Source of the DNA: an uncultured Parasphingopyxis sp.
GTDB taxonomy: Bacteria > Pseudomonadota > Alphaproteobacteria > Sphingomonadales > Sphingomonadaceae
Length of the DNA: 6,010 bases
Reading direction: 5' to 3'
NCBI GenBank assembly: GCA_905479515.1
Contig: CAJQMX010000233.1
Coordinates: 1 to 6,010 of the forward strand
The position numbers and the translations under genes were made by a program. This document shows, piece after piece, positions 1 to 6,010 of the stretch. A model generated the notes under the pieces. It ran no database searches, had not been told where the DNA came from, and saw only the letters and a program-made list of their open reading frames with translations. Numbering within the stretch: the first letter of the stretch is position 1; every line of letters begins with the position of its first letter.

Positions 1-1
1 G

Positions 2-517
2 GGCGACCTTGTTCCGATTGCTGGCGGCACTCGCTATGATTTCCCTATTGCTTCGGTCGCGAGCACCCCTTTCGGCACCGATGGCTCGTTTTATGCGGTC
101 GGGCCAATCGCCGGTAGCCCAGCGGTATTGTCGCTGGCGGCGTTCACCCAAATTGGTTCGTTGAGCTTCTCGTGGGGATCTGTTGATACGCATAACATTC
201 TGGAAGTGCTCGACAATGGCGTTATCCCAACAGTTCTCGCAACCATCACCGGCACTCAGATTCAAGGATTGGTGGGGACTGCGGGAAGCTATTTTCCTAA
301 TGGCGCTCTGGTTACACTAAACTTCAATGGCGGCACTGAGTCTCAGGTCGGCGGACTTCGCTTCTCTTCGCAAAACAACGCGTTCGAATTTGATAACATT
401 GCTGTCGCACCTATACCAGAGCCTAGTATCTGGGCGATGATGCTTCTCGGCTTTGCGGCAATGGGCTTTTCGCTCCGTCGCCGTGACAAGACGAAGCTTC
501 GCGTTCGCTACACGTAA
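2..517 (+). CDS. PEP-CTERM (PEPxxWA type) exosortase-sorted surface protein, 5' truncated
   Basis: The reading frame is open from the left edge (frame starting at base 2) to a TAA at 515-517, giving 171 visible residues; the true start and the signal peptide lie outside the window. The C-terminus is a textbook sorting tail: PEPSIWA (Pro-Glu-Pro codons at 416-424), a hydrophobic stretch of about 13 residues (MMLLGFAAMGFSL), then RRR. Such tails are known to direct exported proteins to an exosortase, which cleaves near PEP; the protein is then thought to be attached to or released at the cell surface. The body is rich in Gly, Ser, Asn and aromatic residues. The stretches SFSWGSVDTHN and FEFDNIAV resemble exosortase-dependent surface proteins of the Npun_F0296 type, but that subfamily call is from memory. 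No enzyme motif is visible. It sits beside glycan genes, as PEP-CTERM genes often do, but has its own terminator and is probably a separate transcript. The sorting-tail call is firm; the molecular function is unknown. Confidence 0.9.
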   Translation, partial: GDLVPIAGGTRYDFPIASVASTPFGTDGSFYAVGPIAGSPAVLSLAAFTQIGSLSFSWGSVDTHNILEVLDNGVIPTVLATITGTQIQGLVGTAGSYFPNGALVTLNFNGGTESQVGGLRFSSQNNAFEFDNIAVAPIPEPSIWAMMLLGFAAMGFSLRRRDKTKLRVRYT

Positions 518-539
518 AACGAGCAATTCATTATGGAAG

Positions 540-570
540 AAGGCGCCGGAGAGATCTTGCGCCTTTTTTT
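540..570 (+). terminator. Rho-independent terminator after the PEP-CTERM gene
   Basis: A 7-bp perfect stem, AAGGCGC (540-546) with GCGCCTT (559-565), encloses a 12-base loop and runs straight into a T tract (564-570, then GTTTT). It starts 22 bases after the stop codon of the PEP-CTERM gene. This is a good intrinsic terminator and separates that gene from the glycan genes downstream. Confidence 0.85.
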
Positions 571-716
571 GTTTTAGTCTTAGCAATAGTTGCATATGTT
601 ATTATCGTGCTCGACGAATACGGATCGACATGGATCTAGACTGCAGACCGTTACCCCTCCCTTGATCTTCAGAAACAGACGGAATGACGAGGCCTCAGAC
701 CAGTGGTGCCGAAGAA

Positions 717-757
717 TCATTCCAGGATCACTAAAATAATGCTGAAATCCAGAATGA
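717..757. repeat. Imperfect inverted repeat in the leader region
   Basis: TCATTC (717-722) pairs with GAATGA (752-757), and GGAT (725-728) pairs with ATCC (747-750). They are separated by a small internal loop (CA opposite A), with an 18-base AT-rich apical loop. It lies upstream of the promoter candidate, so it could be a protein-binding site or chance. There is no T tract on the plus strand, so it is not a typical terminator. Confidence 0.35.
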
Positions 758-784
758 CTCTATGTGATAGTTATCGATGTAAAA

Positions 785-814
785 TTGCTCTTCGATTGAG
801 GTTCGTGACATAAT
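785..814 (+). promoter_or_regulatory. Candidate sigma-70-type extended -10 promoter for the glycosylphosphotransferase gene
   Basis: A -35-like TTGCTC (785-790) is followed by an 18-base spacer and CATAAT (809-814), a five-of-six match to TATAAT. TG at 806-807 placed one base before the hexamer gives an extended -10 element. Transcription would begin near 821, leaving a leader of about 50 bases before the TTG start at 872. This is a prediction by eye, supported by position and by the terminator upstream that closes the previous unit. Confidence 0.5.
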
Positions 815-830
815 TTCCAGAAAGCTGGAA
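815..830. repeat. Perfect 6-bp palindrome at the predicted transcription start
   Basis: TTCCAG (815-820) and CTGGAA (825-830) form perfect arms around a 4-base centre, AAAG. It directly abuts the -10 candidate and spans the predicted start of transcription. That is a classic operator position for a repressor, or it would be a small hairpin at the very 5' end of the RNA. The binding factor, if any, cannot be named from sequence. Confidence 0.45.
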
Positions 831-871
831 TTAGACGGAGAATTAATATTCACGAAATTGGATCATCACAA

Positions 872-2236
872 TTGAATAATAGTGAAAAAGGGCGGCAGAT
901 CAGGGCCTATCCGGCGCGCGATAAGCGCACTTATCTTTACGCCTTTTCTCTCCTGCTGGATATTCTCTCGATGTTCGGGGGTTACGCGTCCGCATTATTG
1001 ATCCGCGATCCCCAATGGCTGGTATCGGGTAATCAGGCATTAATTGTTGTTTCACTGCCAGTTTTTATAATGTTTGAGATTGCGCGCGGAGCACAGTCGA
1101 TTGAAACACTTGAAAATCGCTTACTTGCTATCCAGCGGTCTATCGGTGCGTTGGGAGCCAGCGTCCTTGTGGTGATCGCACTGACTTTTCTATTCGGAGC
1201 CGGCGAAGTTTCCCGTCTAGGATTCATTGTCACCTTCGCCGTCACGGCAATTCTCATCGTAATTTCCAAATTTATTGTAGATCTGGTTTTCAAAAAAACG
1301 ATGAATGGCCTGGCCGTTGCTACCATTTTACTAATTGATGGACTTGACGCAGAGCCTGAACCTGGCGTCGAGGTATTTGACGCCGGCGAGGCTGGATTAT
1401 GGCCTGATCTGGATCATCCGGAGATGATAGACGCGCTTTCCCGGGTTATCAGTAGCTACGATCGAGTCATCATAGCATGCAGATATGAGCACCGGGCGGC
1501 CTGGTCGACCTTTCTCAAAGGACATGATATAGGCGGAGAGATCCTGCTTGACCGAAACTTGCTGCATGGCGCGGTAGCGATTGGCGGTTATGCTGATAAC
1601 GATACGATCATAATTTCCCACGGCCCGTTAAATTTGTTCAACCGCCTGCAGAAGCGTAGCCTTGATCTGGTTGTGGCCACGTTAGCGTTGATCACTCTGT
1701 CACCGGTGCTGTTGTTCGTGTCTCTCGCTATCAAGATGGATAGCCCGGGTCCCATATTGTTCCGACAGATGCGGGTGGGTCAGGGAAACCGGCAATTCCG
1801 GATTTTCAAATTCCGCTCCATGCGGGTAGAAAGCAATGATCCTAAAGGCGATCGATCCACAGGCCGCGAAGATGATCGCGTCACACGTGTGGGCCGTTTC
1901 ATTCGTCGGACGAGCATCGACGAACTGCCACAAATCTTGAATGTACTGCGCGGTGAAATGAGCATGGTGGGTCCGCGGCCCCATGCTTTGGGGTCGCTGG
2001 CAGGGGACGCGCTGTTCTGGCGAGTGTCCGATCATTACTGGCTGCGCCATGCCCTGAAGCCTGGCATAACCGGCCTAGCCCAGATACGCGGGTTTCGCGG
2101 AGCAACGGATCAAAAAGAAGATCTGGAAAAGCGCTTGCGCTGCGACCTTGAGTATCTGTCCAACTGGTCAATCGGCCTTGACGCCATGATCCTGATTAAG
2201 ACCTTACCGGTTGTTATTCATAAGAACGCTTTTTAG
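872..2236 (+). CDS. Polyprenyl glycosylphosphotransferase (initiating sugar-phosphate transferase, WcaJ/GumD-like)
   Basis: 454 residues, the usual length for the two-part family that transfers a hexose-1-phosphate, often glucose, from a UDP-sugar to undecaprenyl phosphate at the inner membrane, the first step of exopolysaccharide assembly. Visible parts: about four N-terminal membrane helices (roughly residues 20-140), a cytosolic domain of the CoA-binding-like type (about 145-255), then the catalytic bacterial sugar transferase domain. The catalytic domain begins with KRSLDLV (261-267) and a membrane helix (263-288), followed by [13 protein letters not shown] (291-303), FKFRSM (312-317), SIDELPQ (348-354) with the Asp350-Glu351 pair expected for catalysis, MVGPRPH (365-371) and [12 protein letters not shown] (396-407). 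All key motifs are intact. The start is uncertain: TTG at 872 has only a weak GGA 9 bases upstream, while the better site GGAG (837-840) would suit a rare ATT start at 848 in the same frame. The next gene starts 3 bases after the stop, so the two form an operon. The sugar specificity cannot be read from the sequence. Confidence 0.95.
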   Translation: MNNSEKGRQIRAYPARDKRTYLYAFSLLLDILSMFGGYASALLIRDPQWLVSGNQALIVVSLPVFIMFEIARGAQSIETLENRLLAIQRSIGALGASVLVVIALTFLFGAGEVSRLGFIVTFAVTAILIVISKFIVDLVFKKTMNGLAVATILLIDGLDAEPEPGVEVFDAGEAGLWPDLDHPEMIDALSRVISSYDRVIIACRYEHRAAWSTFLKGHDIGGEILLDRNLLHGAVAIGGYADNDTIIISHGPLNLFNRLQKRSLDLVVATLALITLSPVLLFVSLAIKMDSPGPILFRQMRVGQGNRQFRIFKFRSMRVESNDPKGDRSTGREDDRVTRVGRFIRRTSIDELPQILNVLRGEMSMVGPRPHALGSLAGDALFWRVSDHYWLRHALKPGITGLAQIRGFRGATDQKEDLEKRLRCDLEYLSNWSIGLDAMILIKTLPVVIHKNAF

Positions 2237-2239
2237 GTA

Positions 2240-3336
2240 ATGGATCGAGGAACGATCGGGAGTGAAACGGTAAAGAAAGCGGAACCCAGAGACCCGCTGC
2301 TTGATGGCTTCCGGGCCTATGCCGTCGGCTTGGTTATTCTTGGCCACGCCATGGCATATCGGTTTGCCGACCAGATCGAGCCATTGGGCATGTTTGGCCA
2401 TCAGATAAGACGGCTATCCGGCCCTCTGGCTGACTTGGGTGTCTATCTATTTTTTGCGATCAGCGGTTATATAATTACAAGCCTGTTGCTGCGTGAAGAG
2501 AAACGAAGGGGGAGAATTAGCCTGCAGGCATTCTATTTGCGCCGTTCCTTTCGTATCCTCCCGCCTCTCTTGGTGTATCTGTTGGTCGTTTTCTTATTAT
2601 CCATGAACGGCCTTATCACGTCCCCGACGAACGAGCTTCCACGCGCGCTTTTCACGTGTAATTTGTTAGAATGTGATTGGTATATAGCCCACACATGGTC
2701 TTTGGCAGTCGAAGAGCAATTCTATCTCATTTGGCCGGTTATTTTCCTGTTCACGGCAAAGCAGATAAGAACAAAATGTTCCGTGATCGGATTCGTCGGT
2801 CTTCTTTCTGCCTTCGCGGTTCTGGGATGGACATTTCATAGTAATGCTCTGTCATTTGCCTGCATTGCTGGAGGCGTCTGCATTGCTTTACAGCCCAATT
2901 GGCGTGAATTTCTAGCCACCCGCTGTAGCCCCCATATCTCTGGATATTTGCTGGTGTTTTGGCGGTTCTCGGGCCATTTATTTTGGGCAATTTGCTAGCG
3001 GGCTTGATCATGCCGTTGCTTGTTCTGATCCTGATCTTCGGGTCATATAGCATCAGTTGGCTGCACCCGTTTCTCGTTGCCCGGCCAGTACAAAAGATCG
3101 CCGCCATGTCTTACAGCCTGTATTTGTGGCAGCAACTATTTCTGGGCCGGGAACCTATTGGCCCTGCTATAACGCTTTTGATGCTGCCATGTGTGGCCCT
3201 GCTGTCGATGTATCTGATCGAGCGGCCGTTCATACGGCTTTCTCACCGGCTGTCGCGTTCGATAACCACTTCTTCTCTTCCCTCGCCAATATTAGGATAT
3301 CCGGCTGAGAACCAATCCAATGGAAAACCGAAATAA
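2240..3336 (+). pseudogene. Acyltransferase-3 family membrane protein, frameshifted
   Basis: An OafA/YrhL-like integral membrane acyltransferase, a family that typically O-acetylates or otherwise acylates surface glycans. The first frame (2240-2998, 252 codons) carries LDGFRAYAVG (21-30) with His36, GVYLFFAISGY (67-77), FYLRRSFRILPP (98-109) and HTWSLAVEEQFYLIWP (151-166). It then loses sense after about residue 240 and ends at TAG 2996-2998. The remaining helices are in another frame, which is open from 2929 to a TAA at 3334-3336 and contains MSYSLYLWQQ and SMYLIERPFIRL, the normal family C-terminus. Joining the frames at the TTTT run (2957-2960) needs one added T and gives about 365 residues, a normal family length. 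So one base appears to be lost, either as a real mutation or as a sequencing error. ATG 2240 lies 3 bases after the glycosylphosphotransferase stop, suggesting translational coupling. If the deletion is real, the product lacks its last helices and is probably inactive. Confidence 0.85.
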
Positions 3337-3469
3337 GTCCGGCCCTGTCATATCTATTTCAATTGCCAGTGTTGAGGAACCAAGCGGAATAGCTCTTGTG
3401 GAATGTGCAGATCAAGCTTGGGTAAGCGCTGTCCGCCGTAAACACAATCCTAGCCAATCACAGACAAAT

Positions 3470-3506
3470 TTCCGGCAAACCCTCCTAAAGGGGTTTCTAT
3501 TCGGAA
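3470..3506. terminator. Two-tier hairpin between convergent genes, possible bidirectional terminator
   Basis: The inner stem AAACCC (3477-3482) pairs with GGGTTT (3491-3496) around an 8-base loop. An outer stem TTCCG (3470-3474) pairs with CGGAA (3502-3506). It lies in the 201-base gap between two converging genes, where a shared terminator is expected. A T run follows on the plus strand, but only after about 10 bases, and the minus-strand side has only a short T run, so the terminator match is imperfect. The rest of the gap (3337-3537) shows nothing else I can assign. Confidence 0.4.
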
Positions 3507-3537
3507 GAAATTCGGCATATTTTTTAGCACGGGAAAC

Positions 3538-4542
3538 TCAATGCCTTGCTCGTTGACTACCACTGATTGAGGCTGCCAGTTTACGGCCGAGTGCGTTGGC
3601 AGCTTTCTCATAGTGGAATGTCGAAAAATGGCTGAAGCACCAGGTCAGTAAAGCCAATGGTATTCTTAGAATATATTTTTCAATTTTGGTGCCGTCATGC
3701 CCCCCCAATGCTGTGGCAGTAAGCATTCCATGGAACACATATAATGCGTAACTAATCTGAGCTATGTAGCGAGCAATTCTGCTGGTCCACACATGGTACA
3801 GCAGCATCGGAAAAGCGTATAAAGACGTGAGGATTGCAGCTCCCGCAATATATGGTCTGAAATACCCCAATTCACCTGCCTGAGGCGAGCTGACTAAAAC
3901 CAAAGCAATCAGCAGTAAGGGTGATATTATCGATGGAATCCGGCGCAGAAAATCGCTGAGATTCGGATTATTCCAAATCAAAGCTACACAGCCGCCAATG
4001 AAGATTTCGTCAACCCTATGCCATGTAACGATGCTGATCGTTTCGCCTGAATACACTCGAAATAATGTTACGCATACCGTAAAAAAGGGGATAAGAAACA
4101 ATGCCTTTCGTCCCCCTATTAGTACCAGGCCAGCCATAAAAATGTAGAACTGCATTTCAACACAAAGACTCCAGAGATGCTCTCCGCCTCGCATGAGTTC
4201 CGCAGGCGGCAGATTTGCAAAAAAGAGAACATTGGCCAAAATGGTGTCAAAATTTGCACCGTTCGCCACGGCAAGAATTATCATCGCCAACCAAGCAAGC
4301 GGAATTATTCGGAAGATCCGCTTTATTAGAAACGCTCCGACTTTGGGGTCCGCAGATAGAAATTGGGTTATCAGGAAACCCGAAAGGCAAAAAAACAGGG
4401 CCATCCCCGAAGCTGCAACTGCAGCATTCATTTCCCAACTTTTGGACCCGATTGGCAACCAGTGACCGGCAAGGACAAACAGGATGCTAAGCGCCCGCCA
4501 ACCGTCAAGTATGGGAATATGCTTTTTTTGAACACGCGTCAT
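3538..4542 (-). CDS. Acyltransferase-3 family membrane protein (probable glycan O-acyltransferase)
   Basis: 334 residues, intact from ATG (4542-4540) to TGA (3540-3538). It is a second member of the same broad family as the broken gene to its left. Visible motifs: ILDGWRALSILFVLAGHW (11-28) with the conserved His27, GMALFFCLSGFLITQF (46-61), IKRIFRIIPLAWL (73-85), HLWSLCVEMQFY (122-133) with Glu129, and AQISYALYVFHG (261-272). Many hydrophobic segments predict about ten membrane helices. Family members move acyl groups, often acetyl from acetyl-CoA, onto sugars at the membrane; the acceptor here is unknown. At 334 residues it is slightly short but complete. An in-frame TGA upstream (4557-4555) leaves ATG 4542 as the only plausible start, yet no strong ribosome site precedes it. 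An A7 run covers codons 5-7 and a G7 run covers the codons for Leu-Gly-Gly (279-281). It is more AT-rich than the ligase gene to its right: 28 G+C in bases 3901-3960 against 37 in 5401-5460. It converges with the broken acyltransferase and diverges from the ligase gene, so it has its own transcript. Confidence 0.9.
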   Translation of the reverse strand: MTRVQKKHIPILDGWRALSILFVLAGHWLPIGSKSWEMNAAVAASGMALFFCLSGFLITQFLSADPKVGAFLIKRIFRIIPLAWLAMIILAVANGANFDTILANVLFFANLPPAELMRGGEHLWSLCVEMQFYIFMAGLVLIGGRKALFLIPFFTVCVTLFRVYSGETISIVTWHRVDEIFIGGCVALIWNNPNLSDFLRRIPSIISPLLLIALVLVSSPQAGELGYFRPYIAGAAILTSLYAFPMLLYHVWTSRIARYIAQISYALYVFHGMLTATALGGHDGTKIEKYILRIPLALLTWCFSHFSTFHYEKAANALGRKLAASISGSQRARH

Positions 4543-4559
4543 GTGTCTATCGCGTCATG
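4535..4559. repeat. Direct repeat CGCGTCATG duplicating the acyltransferase start context
   Basis: CGCGTCATG occurs at 4535-4543 and again at 4551-4559, 16 bases apart. On the minus strand each copy reads CATGACGCG, so the start codon and first codons of the acyltransferase gene are copied just upstream in another frame. There they form a tiny ATG-ACG-CGA-TAG frame ending just before the true start. Confidence 0.6.
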
Positions 4560-4642
4560 ATCGAGCGCTCTTGAAAGCAAGCTGCATTTTTTCTGATAAT
4601 TCGGCAGATAATTTAATAACCTTTTGCAACTCCCCAGATCAA

Positions 4643-4670
4643 GTCTTAGGCAAGATAGCGCCCATATAAT
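4643..4670 (+). promoter_or_regulatory. Candidate promoter with a perfect TATAAT for the ligase gene
   Basis: TATAAT (4665-4670) is a perfect -10 hexamer. The -35 region is poor: GTCTTA (4643-4648) at a 16-base spacing is the best I can see, so an activator may be needed or the match may be chance. Transcription would start near 4677, about 84 bases before the ATG at 4761. It is in the right place, in the divergent gap and pointing at the ligase gene. Confidence 0.4.
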
Positions 4671-4760
4671 CCAACGGAGAGCGAGGGCAAGCCAATATGG
4701 TCAGGGTCGTGATTGCGCACGAATTGCAAAACTTCTTTATTTGGGAAATAGCGTTCAAAC

Positions 4761-6010
4761 ATGAGATATGTTGGCCTAGTTTTAATCTTTCTTTCTTTAC
4801 CAGTTTTTATCGGCTGGTTAAATTCTCAGCCTCGGCAACGGGTTTGGGCCTATTTTGCGATGGGGGCGTTGCCTCTCAGCATAAGCTGGATAAATCTTGA
4901 TGCCTCGCTGATAAATTGGGCGACATGGCCGGGCTATGCCAAGGGCATTGTCGTAACACTAATCGATACATTGGCACTGGCGCTTATTTTTACGAGCCGG
5001 GCACCTTGGCGAGGCCTTCCATTCCTGGGCCTGTTCTTGGCCTATCTGCTGGCCACCGCTCTTTCGATGGCGTTTTCCAACCTACCGATGAGCTCTAGTT
5101 TTTATGTGTTTCAGATCGTCCGGGTGTTGCTCGTTTTCGTGGCCGTGGCATCGATGATGAATGACCCGAAGGCTATTCGCTGGTTGGTTTGGGGACTTGC
5201 AGTCGGCGCGATTGTGCAAGGAGTAGTCACCATCGATCAACGCCTGTCAGGTGCTGTGCAAGCGAGCGGGACAATGGGGCACCAGAATCTGCTCGGCCTG
5301 ATGTTGCATTTTGTTACTTTCCCGCTGTTGGCACTGATTCTGGCGGGAGAGAAAAGCAAGATCATCATGCTGGGCGTTCTGGCCGCACTTATTGCCGTAG
5401 CTCTGGGCGCCTCTCGCGGGACAGTAGGCTTTGCCGCTATCGGCCTGACTTTCCTCTTTGCCTTGTCCATGGCGAGACGCATGACCCCACATAAATGGAA
5501 AATGGTCGGGCTGGCGGTTCTAGCTCTCGCAATCATCGCTCCAATTACCATCAGTACCCTTGACCGCAGATTCGGTGACAAACCCATAGAAACCGAAGCT
5601 GATAGCGAACGACAGGCTTTCGAACGGGCCGCAAAGGCGATGTGGGCAGACCATCCCATGGGGGTTGGCGCCAACCAGTATGTTGTTACCGCCAATACAG
5701 ATGGTTATTCCGAACGCGCGGGGGTTATATGGAATTGGGGTAGTCGAGCAGCTAATGTCCACAATATGTATTTATTGGCAGCCGCAGAAACGGGATGGCT
5801 TGGGCTTATAACACTCGTGAGCCTAATCGGCTGGGCGATCATGCGCGGCTTGGCATTTAGCTTTGGCAACCGCCGTGATCCACGCGGAGATTTGGTATTG
5901 GGTGCGGTGGTAGCAATAGCAGTAACGGCAGCGCACGGATTCTATGAATGGGTCTTCATGCTACATCACGCGCAATATATGTTCGCGATTTCGCTAGGTA
6001 TTATCGCGGG
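4761..6010 (+). CDS. O-antigen ligase / Wzy_C family membrane protein, 3' truncated by the window edge
   Basis: The frame from ATG 4761 stays open to the window edge: 416 codons plus two bases, without a stop. The protein starts with a membrane helix (MRYVGLVLIFLSLPVFIGWL) and continues with about ten more hydrophobic segments. Family marks: SGTMGHQNLLGL (169-180), GASRG (216-220) with Arg219, a large hydrophilic loop (about 265-333) as in WaaL/Wzy proteins, and VHNMYLLAAAETGWLGL (333-349), the HNxYLxxxxExG signature with His334. Such proteins polymerise glycan repeat units or transfer a finished chain from undecaprenyl diphosphate to an acceptor, working on the periplasmic face; which of these applies here cannot be told. 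Family members are roughly 420-470 residues, so only the end is missing. An in-frame TAG at 4749-4751 means ATG 4761 is the first start; its ribosome site is weak (GGGAAA at 4743-4748, 12 bases away). It is higher in G+C than the acyltransferase genes. With the glycosylphosphotransferase it fits a polysaccharide assembly locus. Confidence 0.9.
   Translation, partial: MRYVGLVLIFLSLPVFIGWLNSQPRQRVWAYFAMGALPLSISWINLDASLINWATWPGYAKGIVVTLIDTLALALIFTSRAPWRGLPFLGLFLAYLLATALSMAFSNLPMSSSFYVFQIVRVLLVFVAVASMMNDPKAIRWLVWGLAVGAIVQGVVTIDQRLSGAVQASGTMGHQNLLGLMLHFVTFPLLALILAGEKSKIIMLGVLAALIAVALGASRGTVGFAAIGLTFLFALSMARRMTPHKWKMVGLAVLALAIIAPITISTLDRRFGDKPIETEADSERQAFERAAKAMWADHPMGVGANQYVVTANTDGYSERAGVIWNWGSRAANVHNMYLLAAAETGWLGLITLVSLIGWAIMRGLAFSFGNRRDPRGDLVLGAVVAIAVTAAHGFYEWVFMLHHAQYMFAISLGIIA

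Larger units (their letters stand above)
571..871. other. Intergenic region upstream of the glycosylphosphotransferase gene
   Basis: About 300 bases between the terminator and the next gene show no convincing coding frame: possible short frames have no protein-like composition and no ribosome site. No tRNA or known riboswitch shape was recognised. What can be supported is listed separately: an imperfect inverted repeat at 717-757, a promoter candidate at 785-814 and a perfect short palindrome at 815-830. The rest has nothing I can assign. Confidence 0.6.

Noticed and set aside
2956..2962. Programmed -1 frameshifting joining the two acyltransferase frames
   Set aside because: The site GTG TTT TGG does not match the X-XXY-YYZ slippery pattern and no strong downstream stem was seen, so a simple deletion or sequencing error is more likely.
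3320..3556. A 78-codon plus-strand frame across the convergent gap
   Set aside because: It overlaps the 3' ends of both acyltransferase genes, has no clear ribosome site and resembles no family I recognise; most likely chance.
4193..4560. Several plus-strand frames of 60-90 codons opposite the minus-strand acyltransferase
   Set aside because: They are antisense shadows of a gene with clear family motifs; their translations are rich in Arg, Lys and Pro and have no domain-like pattern.
4562..4582. GAGCGCTC palindrome and the short CTTG-AAAG-CAAG hairpin followed by a T run as a terminator
   Set aside because: The stem is only 4 bp and no plus-strand gene ends there; it is in the divergent gap, so a terminator is not expected.
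5189..5762. Frames of 80-152 codons on either strand inside the ligase region
   Set aside because: They lie within the continuous ligase frame that starts at 4761, and their translations show no family signal.
1..6010. CRISPR array, tRNA, rRNA, insertion sequence or attachment site
   Set aside because: No regularly spaced repeats, cloverleaf-like genes, transposase motifs or terminal inverted repeats were seen on either strand.

Overview
The window looks like part of an exopolysaccharide / surface-glycan locus of an alphaproteobacterium, most likely a sphingomonad. The evidence is a secreted protein ending in a PEPxxWA-type PEP-CTERM sorting tail (the form common in Sphingomonadales), followed by a WcaJ/GumD-like initiating sugar-phosphate transferase, two acyltransferase-3 membrane proteins and an O-antigen-ligase/polymerase family membrane protein. 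The taxonomic call is an inference from protein style; no rRNA or tRNA gene is present.

Layout: (1) 2-517 (+) is the 3' part of the PEP-CTERM protein gene, closed by a clear Rho-independent terminator (540-570). (2) 518-871 is non-coding, with an inverted repeat, an extended -10 promoter candidate and a short perfect palindrome at the predicted transcription start. (3) 872-2236 (+) encodes a 454-residue polyprenyl glycosylphosphotransferase. (4) 2240-3336 (+), 3 bases downstream, is an acyltransferase-3 gene broken by an apparent one-base deletion at a T run near 2957-2960. (5) 3337-3537 is a convergent gap with a two-tier hairpin. (6) 3538-4542 (-) is a second, intact acyltransferase-3 gene on the opposite strand. 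(7) 4543-4760 is a divergent gap with a perfect TATAAT and a duplicated start-codon context. (8) 4761-6010 (+) is a long open frame that runs off the right edge and encodes an O-antigen ligase family (Wzy_C) protein.

Working model (inference from family roles): the glycosylphosphotransferase loads the first sugar phosphate onto undecaprenyl phosphate, acyltransferase-3 proteins decorate the glycan with acetyl or other acyl groups, and the Wzy/WaaL-like protein polymerises or transfers the chain. PEP-CTERM/exosortase systems are often linked with EPS loci, which fits the first gene. No glycosyltransferase that extends the chain, no flippase and no exosortase lies in the window, so the system is incomplete here.

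I did not find a clearly new biological system. The most useful points are the frameshifted acyltransferase, the edge-truncated ligase gene, homopolymer tracts in the intact acyltransferase, and a promoter/palindrome arrangement before the glycosylphosphotransferase gene.
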